20,499 nt of DNA from an uncultured Clostridia bacterium (GTDB taxonomy: Bacteria; Bacillota; Clostridia; Oscillospirales; CAG-272). Under the pieces are notes generated by a model. It worked only from the letters and a program-made list of their open reading frames with translations, ran no database searches and was not told the DNA's origin. Made by a program: the position numbers and the translations under genes. The stretch covers positions 1 through 20,499 of the forward strand of contig CANQMJ010000030.1 in assembly GCA_947624945.1 (NCBI GenBank), given 5' to 3'. Positions 11,922 through 19,576 of the stretch are shown one piece after another; within the stretch, counting starts at the first letter, position 1, and every line of letters starts with the position of its first letter.

Positions 11922-14360
11922 TTACGAGAGGCGCATCACGTAGTAACTGTTGCCGCGCCGCGCGATCGAGCACCTCTCGCTGTCAAAGTGTGATATGCGG
12001 TCGAACTCGAGCGGAACGAGCATATTGCCGTCCATGTCGACGACGCCGTATCTGCCGTTGTCGTCTTTGACTATGGCGCACCCGCGCTCGGCGTGCGCGT
12101 CGGCGTAGACGGGAGGCAGAACGATGTTGCCGTCATAGTCGAGCACCGCTATGTGCCCCTCGTCGTTCATGGCGCATATATAACCGCTTCCCGGGTACGA
12201 GGAGCGGAAGTACAACCCGCAAAGCTCGCTTATGACGGCGCCGGTTCTGTCGATGATGAACTCGCGCCCGTCGCGGAATGCGACGTATCTGCCGCCGTCG
12301 TCAAGATCATAGAGCATATTGTTCTCAAGCGGCATGATAACGCTGCCCGATCTGTCAATGAGCCCCATGAGCATGTTTTTGTGCGAGAGGTGGATGAGCT
12401 TTTCTCGTTCCGCGACCGTTTTTGCCGCACGCGAGTCGACAGGTGTATATTCTCCGCGCCATACGAGCGCGGCGCCTGCTCTGAAGTCGCCCGCATAGTC
12501 GATATCGTGCAAAGGACCGATCACGGTGTTGTTGTTCCGGTCGATGTAGCGCCACACGCCGTTCTTCTTTACAGGCAAAAGTCCTTCGCTGAAATACGAG
12601 TATAAGACGCAGTCGTGGTCGAACGGAATATCGTATTCAAACGAGATCACGGTTTTCCCGTGAACGTCGACGTAACCGACATTGCCGCCCCTTACGACGG
12701 CTATCAGCTTGCCGTCAAAGCCGAAGTAGTCAGCGTATTCATAGTCGCGCTCGATGTCGCAAAAGCGGAATATCACATCTCCGTGCGTGTCGATGAAAAC
12801 ATTCTCGCCGTCAAAGGTGGCAATCGCATGACTCGTATCCTCGCTGTCTGTGCGGAACGCGTCAGCATAATCAAAGCGGAACGGTATCGCGCGCTCTCCG
12901 CGCGTGTCGATGTAGCCGTATTTGCCGTTTTCATCGGCGACGCATGCGAGTCCGGAGCAGAAACGCGTGTCGTTGTATGTGTAATATTCGTTCCCGTGCT
13001 GGTCGACGACCTTTTGCCTCGGGGAGCGGAATACGGCCGGGATTTTGAGCTTGCCCGTGCGGTCGATGTAGCCGCACCGCCCGTCGTTATACTGCACGTA
13101 CGCAAGCCCTTGCGAAAAGTCGTCGACGGTGTCAAATCCGCCCTTGATAGGCGTGAGCGTGTATGTCTTGCCGGACCCGTACGATGCGGCGGTATCGTGC
13201 CACACCTCGGACGACTTCTCGGGCGATGTGTTGTATTCGATGATGTCGCCCCAGAACGGCACGCGGACGGACACGTCGACAATGCCGCCCCCGCTCAAAA
13301 ATTCGCGCGACATGTAGTCGGCGAGCCCCGAGCCGTAAAAGATGATGTCGCCGCCGACGGCGGAGATAACGGGCGGGTCGTCGACGCGGTCAACGGCGCA
13401 GACATAGCGGTGACCGTATATCGGTATGAGCGTCGGCGCGCCGTGTATGAGCTCACAAAACCGCGCCTCGAGCGAATCATCGCTCTGCGGACGTTTGCCC
13501 CATGTCGGTATCCAAAAGCCGCCTTTGACGTCCGCCCAAAGCGATTTTATCGGCTCGCATATACGCGCCTTTATCGCCTCGACGTTTTCGTTTGACATAT
13601 CGAGCCACGACGGAAAATATCCGTCCCCGTCCGTCGGCACGCCGAGCATATAAAACTCCGCGAGCATCTTCGGGAATTTTATGCCGTATCGCGACTTGAT
13701 AATTTCTATCTGCGCTCTGTCAACCGCCGTGAATACGACGCCGCGCGTCTCAAGCTCACGCTTCAGTTTTTCGAGCCTGCCAATCTTATTTCTGCTGTTT
13801 TTCTTTTCCATCACATACCCTCTTTCGTTAAGATACCGCCTCAGTTTTTCACGCAGCCGCGTAAGCCTCACCGAAACAGATTTCACGCTTATCCCGAGCG
13901 CGCACGATATTTCATCGTACGAATCGGAGAACATGAACCTGCGCGTGAAAAGCAGCCTTTCCGAGGACGACAGCGACCGCAGAAAATCGCTTATCACAAG
14001 GCGCAGCGCGTCCGCTTCGAGTTCGTCGAATACGTCGCCGCATGACGCGAGCGTGTACTCGTAGTCGGAGATGTCGTATGCTATACCGTCGCGCCGCTGT
14101 GCCTTTTTCGACCTTACACGGTTATACGATATGTGCCGCGCAGTCTCGGAGAGATATGCGTAGAGCGGCGACGGCACGTTAGGCGGGACCGAGTTCCACA
14201 CGGCGAGATACGCGTCGTTGACGCATTCCTCGGCGTCGAGGCGGTCGTTCGTTATCGAGTACGAGAGCGCACGCAATCGCTCGCCGTACTTTTTCTCCAT
14301 CTCGTATATCGCGTGCTCGGAGCGGGACAAAAGCATCCGTACTATCATCTCATCGTTCAT
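11922..14360 (-). CDS. ECF-like sigma factor fused to SUKH (SMI1/KNR4) domain and WG repeats
   Basis: One uninterrupted frame of 812 codons. Residues about 22-90 form a sigma-70 region 2 (LRALSYSITNDRLDAEECVNDAYLAVW). Residues about 115-180 form region 4 with its helix-turn-helix (YDEISCALGISVKSVSVRLTRLREKLRRYL). After a basic linker, residues about 205-357 match a SUKH domain (YGIKFPKMLAEFYMLG, FWIPTWGKRP, TLIPIYGHRYVCAVD, DIIFYGSGLADYMSREFL). From about 415 to the end run some nine or ten WG-type repeats (GRCGYIDRTGKLKIP, GKYGYIDTRGERAIP, GRYGVVDMDGNMLVP). I infer a cytosolic transcription regulator with an attached sensing or binding region. No anti-sigma gene is adjacent. The ATG at 14360 has AAAGGA about 11 nt upstream; a TTG at 14387 is possible. 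An internal ATG at 13811 could start a separate SUKH-WG product. Confidence 0.88.
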   Translation of the reverse strand: MNDEMIVRMLLSRSEHAIYEMEKKYGERLRALSYSITNDRLDAEECVNDAYLAVWNSVPPNVPSPLYAYLSETARHISYNRVRSKKAQRRDGIAYDISDYEYTLASCGDVFDELEADALRLVISDFLRSLSSSERLLFTRRFMFSDSYDEISCALGISVKSVSVRLTRLREKLRRYLNERGYVMEKKNSRNKIGRLEKLKRELETRGVVFTAVDRAQIEIIKSRYGIKFPKMLAEFYMLGVPTDGDGYFPSWLDMSNENVEAIKARICEPIKSLWADVKGGFWIPTWGKRPQSDDSLEARFCELIHGAPTLIPIYGHRYVCAVDRVDDPPVISAVGGDIIFYGSGLADYMSREFLSGGGIVDVSVRVPFWGDIIEYNTSPEKSSEVWHDTAASYGSGKTYTLTPIKGGFDTVDDFSQGLAYVQYNDGRCGYIDRTGKLKIPAVFRSPRQKVVDQHGNEYYTYNDTRFCSGLACVADENGKYGYIDTRGERAIPFRFDYADAFRTDSEDTSHAIATFDGENVFIDTHGDVIFRFCDIERDYEYADYFGFDGKLIAVVRGGNVGYVDVHGKTVISFEYDIPFDHDCVLYSYFSEGLLPVKKNGVWRYIDRNNNTVIGPLHDIDYAGDFRAGAALVWRGEYTPVDSRAAKTVAEREKLIHLSHKNMLMGLIDRSGSVIMPLENNMLYDLDDGGRYVAFRDGREFIIDRTGAVISELCGLYFRSSYPGSGYICAMNDEGHIAVLDYDGNIVLPPVYADAHAERGCAIVKDDNGRYGVVDMDGNMLVPLEFDRISHFDSERCSIARRGNSYYVMRLS

Positions 14361-14383
14361 ACGGCGCGCCGTCCTTTGCGGTA

Positions 14384-14491
14384 TCAACTTTTCGTGTATG
14401 TGATCCTATTCTTGAATATTCTTTTGTCATTCTGTACTGCTCCCGATATGTAGTTTTTTTCACATTCCTTGAGTCGGACGGGACAAAGCAT
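14384..14491 (-). CDS. Possible 35-aa small protein upstream of the sigma fusion
   Basis: The ATG at 14491 has a good Shine-Dalgarno, GAGGTGAT, 4 nt upstream, better than that of the large gene behind it. The frame is 35 codons and starts MLCPVRLKECEKNYISG, with two cysteines and a basic C-terminal half. It ends in TGA at 14384, only 23 bp before the sigma ATG. It may be a leader peptide, a small regulator or chance. I recognise no family. Confidence 0.4.
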   Translation of the reverse strand: MLCPVRLKECEKNYISGAVQNDKRIFKNRITYTKS

Positions 14492-14571
14492 AAATATCAC
14501 CTCGTTTTAGTCAGTGTTGCAGGATAGATCCCCGCATAGGTAATATACCTTTTTTTGTGAAAAAACTACAT
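14448..14571. repeat. Inverted repeat pair in the lon-sigma intergenic region
   Basis: ATGTAG-T7-CAC at 14448-14463 and GTG-A6-CTACAT at 14557-14571 are reverse complements except for one T in the homopolymer. They are 93 bp apart and bracket the start of the possible small gene. The right copy also lies inside a wider fold (CCGCAT/ATGCGG) that includes AGGTA-TAT-TACCT. Regulatory sites for the sigma gene, or ends of a tiny mobile repeat, are both possible. Confidence 0.5.
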
Positions 14572-14586
14572 GCGGCAGTACGGGTG

Positions 14587-17013
14587 TCACGTTATATTGT
14601 AAGTCGTCGATATCTTCGTCGGGATCGTCGGCAGCATCGTGTCGTACTCACATTCGCAGTCGGAGGCGTGCCTGCGGCAGTTGCTTTCCTTGCGTTCACC
14701 GTCGGCGAATATGACGCGGAGCGCGTCCGACGCGCGCGATATGAGCGTGAATTCGACGTTTGCGCGCACGGTCGGGTCGATATCCTCGAGGTCGGCTTCG
14801 TTGTCGCGCGGTATGAGTATGCGGCGCACGCCCGCGGCGTATGCCGCCGACGTCTTTTCGCGCAGACCGCCTATCGCGATGACGCGTCCCGTCAGCGTCA
14901 GCTCGCCCGTCATCGAGATGTCGGGACGCGCGGGTCGGCGCGACAGCGCGCTCACCATTGCGCACAGCATCGTGATGCCCGCCGACGGTCCGTCCTTCGG
15001 CGTTGCGCCCTCGGGAACGTGTATGTGCAGATCCTTCGTTTTATAGAAGTCGGGCTCCACGCCGAGCTCGTCCGCGTGCGCGCGTATGTAGCTGACGCCG
15101 ATGCCGGCGGATTCCTTCATCACGTCGCCGAGCGAGCCCGTCAGCTTGAGCTGACCCGTGCCGTCCATGACGAGGACTTCTATTTTCAGTAAGTCGCCGC
15201 CGACGGAGGTGTACGCCATGCCGTTGACGACGCCTATCTCGGGCTCGTCCGACACATGCTCGGGCATCACCTTGCGCGCGCCGAGATACGACTTTATCGC
15301 CGGGGCGTCGATCTTTATCGTCTTTGACTCGCCCTCGACGAGTCTGCGCGCGCCTTTGCGGCACAGCGACGCTATCTCGCGTTCGAGCTCGCGCACGCCG
15401 GCTTCGGCGGTGTAGTAGTCGATGAGCTCGTATACGGCGTCGTCGGCGATCTTGAAGCGGCGGCGGTCGAGTCCGTGGCGTTTGCACTGCTTCGGGATAA
15501 GGTGATTTTTCGCAATCGACAGCTTTTCGCCGCGCGTGTACGACGAAAGCTCGATGACCTCCATTCTGTCGAGAAGCGGGCGGGGAACAGTGTCGAGCGA
15601 GTTGGCAGTGCAAATGAACATGCAGTCGGAGAGGTCGAACGGCATCTCGATAAAGTGGTCGCGGAAGTTCTTGTTTTGCTCCGAGTCGAGTACCTCGAGC
15701 ATCGCGGACGCGGGGTCGCCGTGGGCGTCGCGCGTCAGCTTGTCGATCTCGTCAAACAGTATGAGCGGATTTTTCGTCCCCGCCTCGATCATGGCGGTGA
15801 TTATGCGTCCCGGCATCGCGCCGATGTAGGTCTTGCGGTGACCGCGTATATCTGCCTCGTCGCGCACGCCTCCGAGCGACACGCGCACGTACTTACGCTT
15901 CATCGCGCGGGCAATCGACTTCGCGATGGACGTCTTGCCCGTGCCGGGAGGCCCGTACAGGCATATTATCTGATGGCGAAGCTCGGGGGAGAGCTGCTTG
16001 ACGGCGAGATATTCGAGTATGCGGTCCTTCACCTTGTCAAGACCGTCGTGGTCCTCATTGAGTATGCGCTTCGCGGCGGCGACGTCGACGCGGTCCTTCG
16101 TCACCGTGTTCCACGGCAGGGAAAGGCACGTGTCGAGGTAGTTGTGTATGAGCGCCGCCTCGGGAGAGCCCGGCTGCATCTGACCTATGCGCGACGACTC
16201 CTTGAGCAGCTTTTCGCGCACATCATCGGGCAGCTTCGCGTCCATTATGCGGTCGTAGTAGTCCTCGTCGTCGCCCATGCCGAGCTCGTCGTTTATGACG
16301 CGCAGCTGTTCGCGCAGGAAATGCTCGCGCTGCGCCTCGCCTATCGACTCGCGCACGCGGTCTTGTATCTCCGATTCGAGCTCGAGCATTTCTTCTTCGT
16401 CTCCGAGCAATCGTAGCGTGACGGTCATTCTGCGTATCGGGTCGAACTGCTCGAGCACATGCTGCCTGTTTTCCCATTTGACGAACGCGCTCGACGCGAT
16501 AAAGTCGCAGAGAAGTCCGGGCGAATGTATCGCGTGAGCCGCCATGACGAGCTCGCGCGAGAGCCGCCGCTTCGAGGCGCGGTCCTCGAGCGCGGACAGA
16601 AGCACGCGCATACCGGCGCGTGTGCGCGCGTCGGGGTCGCCGTCGAGCGTCACCGTCTTCGTCATGACCGTCGCGCGTATGATGCCGTCCTCGCGCTTCC
16701 AGTGCGTTATCGTGGCGCGGCACTGTCCCTCGACGAGCACGCGCATCGCGTCCTCTGGCGTGCGCAGCGACTGCTTTATCCTTGCGACGCAGCCGACGGT
16801 GTAGACGTCATTCTCGGTCGGGTCGTCGCACGCGATGTCGCGCTGCGTGACGAGGAAAACGAGCATGTCCGCGGCGAGCGCGGACTCGACGGCGTCGATG
16901 GAGACGTCGCGCTCGCATTCAAAGCTGAGCGGCACCGCCGGAAACGCGACAAGTCCGCGCAGCGGTACGACGGGCAGCGTCATCATTTCAGCTTTTTCAG
17001 TATATCTCGGCAT
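14587..17013 (-). CDS. lon: ATP-dependent Lon protease
   Basis: This 808-aa cytosolic AAA+ protease unfolds and degrades damaged and regulatory proteins. The LonN substrate domain (LPVVPLRGLVAFPAVPLSF) spans about 10-205. Coiled helices (about 215-320) lead to the AAA+ module with Walker A GPPGTGKT (354-361) and Walker B LILFDEID (D421, E422). The C-terminal peptidase has the Ser677-Lys720 dyad in PKDGPSAG and GGLREK. The last 35 or so residues (Cys-rich then Thr-rich) are not conserved family sequence. The ATG at 17013 follows an in-frame TAA, so no longer protein is possible; AAAGGA lies about 15 nt upstream, an unusually long spacing. It is the first gene on the minus strand here, divergent from 17276. 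Confidence 0.97.
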   Translation of the reverse strand: MPRYTEKAEMMTLPVVPLRGLVAFPAVPLSFECERDVSIDAVESALAADMLVFLVTQRDIACDDPTENDVYTVGCVARIKQSLRTPEDAMRVLVEGQCRATITHWKREDGIIRATVMTKTVTLDGDPDARTRAGMRVLLSALEDRASKRRLSRELVMAAHAIHSPGLLCDFIASSAFVKWENRQHVLEQFDPIRRMTVTLRLLGDEEEMLELESEIQDRVRESIGEAQREHFLREQLRVINDELGMGDDEDYYDRIMDAKLPDDVREKLLKESSRIGQMQPGSPEAALIHNYLDTCLSLPWNTVTKDRVDVAAAKRILNEDHDGLDKVKDRILEYLAVKQLSPELRHQIICLYGPPGTGKTSIAKSIARAMKRKYVRVSLGGVRDEADIRGHRKTYIGAMPGRIITAMIEAGTKNPLILFDEIDKLTRDAHGDPASAMLEVLDSEQNKNFRDHFIEMPFDLSDCMFICTANSLDTVPRPLLDRMEVIELSSYTRGEKLSIAKNHLIPKQCKRHGLDRRRFKIADDAVYELIDYYTAEAGVRELEREIASLCRKGARRLVEGESKTIKIDAPAIKSYLGARKVMPEHVSDEPEIGVVNGMAYTSVGGDLLKIEVLVMDGTGQLKLTGSLGDVMKESAGIGVSYIRAHADELGVEPDFYKTKDLHIHVPEGATPKDGPSAGITMLCAMVSALSRRPARPDISMTGELTLTGRVIAIGGLREKTSAAYAAGVRRILIPRDNEADLEDIDPTVRANVEFTLISRASDALRVIFADGERKESNCRRHASDCECEYDTMLPTIPTKISTTYNIT

Positions 17014-17043
17014 ATGTAATGTTTATATTCCTTTCGTGTTTCG

Positions 17044-17075
17044 TATGCGCAAAACGCATATTCAAATCTATTATA
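17044..17075 (-). promoter_or_regulatory. lon promoter region with a short dyad after the -10
   Basis: On the minus strand a perfect -10 TATAAT (17070-17075) lies about 57 bp before the lon ATG, with only a weak -35 upstream. Around or just after the expected start is a dyad, TATGCG-CAAAA-CGCATA (17044-17060), placed where an operator could act. It does not match CIRCE or the CtsR site as I know them. Confidence 0.45.
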
Positions 17076-17205
17076 TCATAACGATGCGGAAAAATCCACC
17101 CTTTTGACGCAATATTTCAGCTTTTGCGCGTGACGGCGCGCAAATATGAACCGATTTTGATTTTGAAAATTTTCTGTGAATTTTTATATTCGCATGTGTA
17201 TCTAC

Positions 17206-17234
17206 TTGACAAATCACAAAGGAAAGAATAAAAT
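17206..17234 (+). promoter_or_regulatory. Promoter of the 17276 gene
   Basis: TTGACA (17206-17211) and TAAAAT (17229-17234) are spaced by 17 bp. The leader would be about 35 nt. The -35 region is again TTGACAAATCA. Confidence 0.75.
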
Positions 17235-17275
17235 GGTTGACTGAAAGATTTTTTGGTCAAACGAAAGGAAAAAGT

Positions 17276-18007
17276 ATGGATTACAACGGCTTCAGAAAGT
17301 ATTTTACCCCGCAGAACATCATCCCGCAGATAATAGGCACGGTACTCGTCGCTGTCGGCGCGGTGCTTCTGTTCATCGGACGGTTTTTCCTCTACATGGG
17401 CGTCGTCGTCGCGGCGATAGGGCTCTGCATAATCGTGTTCGCGCGCGAGTCGCGTCCGTCGGATTCCGACCTCGACGAGGCTGTCGCGAAGAAGATAAAG
17501 GACCTCGACGACACGGCGAAGCATCAGATAGACATACGCGAACATCTCGTCAAGGCGTTTCCGCCCGTCGCGTTTTATGACTTTGATTTCTCGGGCGTCG
17601 ACGACGGCTCGGGCGAATTCCTTATCCACAAAGGTCGCGACGGCAAGTACCGCACGAACAGATATTCCGCGGCGGAGATAATGTTCGCGCAGGATAAGCT
17701 GCATATTTACATGATCAAGTTCTATATTACAGAGGCGAAGGAAGAGGAGACGACGCTTTCGGAGAACTATGTTAACCTCAAATGCGCGAGATTTGAGAAC
17801 CGCAAGCACACATTCGAGGTGAACGTCAACTCCGGCAAAAAGACAAAGACCGTCGAGCTCGAATTCAAATTCATCGTTATCGAAAATAACGACGGCAAGA
17901 CGGTGTTTGAAATGCCGGTGCACGAGGGCGCGGACGTCGACAAGACGATAGAGGACATAAACCGCCTGATCGAGACGAAAAAGGAAGGCAGAGACACTGT
18001 CAACTGA
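17276..18007 (+). CDS. Unrecognised two-TM membrane protein
   Basis: This 243-aa protein has two closely spaced N-terminal membrane helices (about 14-35 and 38-55) and a soluble C-terminal part of some 185 residues, probably cytoplasmic. That part is rich in charged residues, with segments such as VAFYDFDFSGVDDGSGEFLIHKGRDGKYRTNRYSA (split here only as a description of the region around residues 97-131) and beta-strand-like stretches near the end. I recognise no family or catalytic motif. The ATG at 17276 has AAAGGA 6-7 nt upstream and is preferred to the TTG at 17237. It has its own promoter and is followed by a hairpin terminator at 18042. Confidence 0.8.
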   Translation: MDYNGFRKYFTPQNIIPQIIGTVLVAVGAVLLFIGRFFLYMGVVVAAIGLCIIVFARESRPSDSDLDEAVAKKIKDLDDTAKHQIDIREHLVKAFPPVAFYDFDFSGVDDGSGEFLIHKGRDGKYRTNRYSAAEIMFAQDKLHIYMIKFYITEAKEEETTLSENYVNLKCARFENRKHTFEVNVNSGKKTKTVELEFKFIVIENNDGKTVFEMPVHEGADVDKTIEDINRLIETKKEGRDTVN

Positions 18008-18041
18008 CGCAGATAAATGCGCGAGAAGTGAATAAACAAAG

Positions 18042-18075
18042 CCCCCGCATGACAAAATGTCATGTGGGGGTGATT
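18042..18075 (+). terminator. Hairpin that ends 17276 and contains the next gene's ribosome binding site
   Basis: A 13-bp stem (18042-18054 with 18058-18070, one G-U pair) encloses an AAA loop and is followed by TGATTTT, as in an intrinsic terminator. The downstream arm ends in GGGGG, and this GGGGGTG is also the Shine-Dalgarno of the gene starting at 18078. If transcription reads through, the hairpin hides that ribosome binding site. Confidence 0.75.
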
Positions 18076-18077
18076 TT

Positions 18078-18551
18078 ATGAAAACATTATCCGTCATGGC
18101 GGAATATTCCGCGTGCGCCGTGTTCGGCGGCGTCGTATACGGCGCGCTCGAAACGCTCGCGCGCGGTCACACGCACCCGTCTATGCTCATAACGGGCGGC
18201 GTATGCTTTGCCGCGATGTACAGACTCGACAAGACGCGTCTGCGCCTTTGGCAGAAGTCGCTTCTCGGCTGCGGCGTCATAACGTCGGCGGAGCTGTGCG
18301 CGGGCGTAATATGCAATATGTGGCTCGGGTGGGGCGTATGGGATTACAGTCATCTGCATCCGAATCTGTGGGGGCAGATATGTCTGCCGTTCTCGCTTTT
18401 ATGGCTCGCGATAACGCTGCCCGCGTACATGCTGTGCCGCGTCATGAGACGCGCGCTCGGACGCGACGACGTTATGCGTTCTCGGTCCCCGCATCGGTCG
18501 CGTCTTCTTGGATCGGTTCGCCGTTTTTTCCGTAGTAGGGATCTATCATAA
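18078..18551 (+). CDS. Putative ABC-transporter type IV (CmpB-like) membrane protein
   Basis: This 157-aa protein has about four membrane helices and the family-like block GWGVWDYSHLHPNLWGQICL followed by a hydrophobic helix, typical of proteins annotated as putative ABC transporter permease type IV. Its real function is unknown. The C-terminal 30 residues are very basic and Arg/Ser-rich. The ATG at 18078 has GGGGGTG 7 nt upstream; an ATG at 18057 in the hairpin loop is less likely. The last 80 bp overlap the 3' end of the opposing DUF624 gene, which may explain the odd tail: it may be read-through into the neighbour after loss of an earlier stop. Confidence 0.75.
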   Translation: MKTLSVMAEYSACAVFGGVVYGALETLARGHTHPSMLITGGVCFAAMYRLDKTRLRLWQKSLLGCGVITSAELCAGVICNMWLGWGVWDYSHLHPNLWGQICLPFSLLWLAITLPAYMLCRVMRRALGRDDVMRSRSPHRSRLLGSVRRFFRSRDLS

Positions 18552-19536
18552 ACTGCTTTATCTTCGGGTATGCCGCGTAAGTTTCTATCAGCAGTATGAG
18601 CGATATCGTGAATATGAACGGCAGCGCCAACCCGACGGGGATATAGAGACCAAATAGCAGGTAGTTCGCCGCTATCACGACTACGATACAGAGAAAACCG
18701 AGAAGGTTGCGCTTGACGCCGAGGAACACGAATATTAGCGAGTTTTTGAGTATCTTATAAAGCGACAGATCGAACGTTATCATTATGAGATACGCGTAGA
18801 AGCGCATTATGAAATAGACGAGGAACATGAAAAGGGAAATATAGAACATTATGTACATCATGGCGGACGTCAGATGCCCCCAGAAGTAGCGTATGTCGTA
18901 TGTCAAAAGCAGCATAGCGGCAAGGTCGATAATGCCCATAGGCAGCGCCTGACGCCAATTCTTCTTTATCGCGTGCGAGAAATCCTGCCACAAAAATACC
19001 GGGTCGCCGCGCAGCATCGTGCGCGTTATGTATGTGACGCCCGTTTTGACAAAACCGAACGTGAAAAACAACAGCCCCGTCAGCACGAAAAACAACACCG
19101 TTTTCCATGTATTCGCCGATATCGGCACCTGTATGCCGAATATGCCGTAGAGAGAGGCGACCGCGTGCGTATCGTGGAACATCGCGGCGCCGTAGAGCGG
19201 CGCGAACTGCTGATAGTAGGGCGCCGTCGAGTCGACGCCGAAGTAACCGGCACGGTAGATGAGGTAGAAGAAGATGGGGAAATTGCCGAGGATATACATG
19301 ATGTTCACCGATATCAGCTTCTGCCATCTGCGCCCGAGCAGCTTGAAAAAGTTGCCGAACGTGGGCTTCTCGAGTATGTCGGGCTCGCTCTTGTCGACGC
19401 CGCGTCCTTCGATCGAGTACATGCCGAACCAGTTGAACTTTTTGCGCTTGCGCTTTTTCTCCTTCGCCTCGTCGTCGAAATCGTCTATGTGGACGACGCG
19501 GTCGTCGTCGTTTCTGTTTCTGTTATCGTCTGCCAT
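18472..19536 (-). CDS. DUF624 (YesL-like) membrane protein
   Basis: This 354-aa protein has a charged N-terminal region (about 1-35, Asp/Arg rich then KEKKRKRKK). The DUF624 entry signature follows (FGMYSIEGRGVDKSEPD, then NFFKLLGRRWQKLISVN), and then about six membrane helices. Family members often neighbour sugar transport or glycoside-hydrolase genes, but their role is undefined. The ATG at 19536 has AAAGGAAG about 9 nt upstream; the open frame upstream to 19605 runs into the previous gene and is not used. It is second in an operon with the gene at 19577-20164 and overlaps the convergent gene at its 3' end by 80 bp. Confidence 0.88.
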   Translation of the reverse strand: MADDNRNRNDDDRVVHIDDFDDEAKEKKRKRKKFNWFGMYSIEGRGVDKSEPDILEKPTFGNFFKLLGRRWQKLISVNIMYILGNFPIFFYLIYRAGYFGVDSTAPYYQQFAPLYGAAMFHDTHAVASLYGIFGIQVPISANTWKTVLFFVLTGLLFFTFGFVKTGVTYITRTMLRGDPVFLWQDFSHAIKKNWRQALPMGIIDLAAMLLLTYDIRYFWGHLTSAMMYIMFYISLFMFLVYFIMRFYAYLIMITFDLSLYKILKNSLIFVFLGVKRNLLGFLCIVVVIAANYLLFGLYIPVGLALPFIFTISLILLIETYAAYPKIKQFMIDPYYGKNGEPIQEDATDAGTENA

Positions 19537-19576
19537 TTTATGTACTTCCTTTGGTTTGTTTATGCGGTCTGTGCCG

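Noticed and set aside
12615..13595. A 326-codon plus-strand frame inside the sigma fusion gene
   Set aside because: It is antisense to the WG-repeat and SUKH coding region; the product is of shadow type without domains.
15475..16416. A 313-codon plus-strand frame inside lon
   Set aside because: It is antisense to the conserved AAA+ domain of lon and has no family features.
17117..18097. A 326-codon minus-strand frame over the 17276 gene
   Set aside because: The plus-strand gene has a promoter, ribosome binding site, membrane helices and terminator; the antisense frame has none of these.
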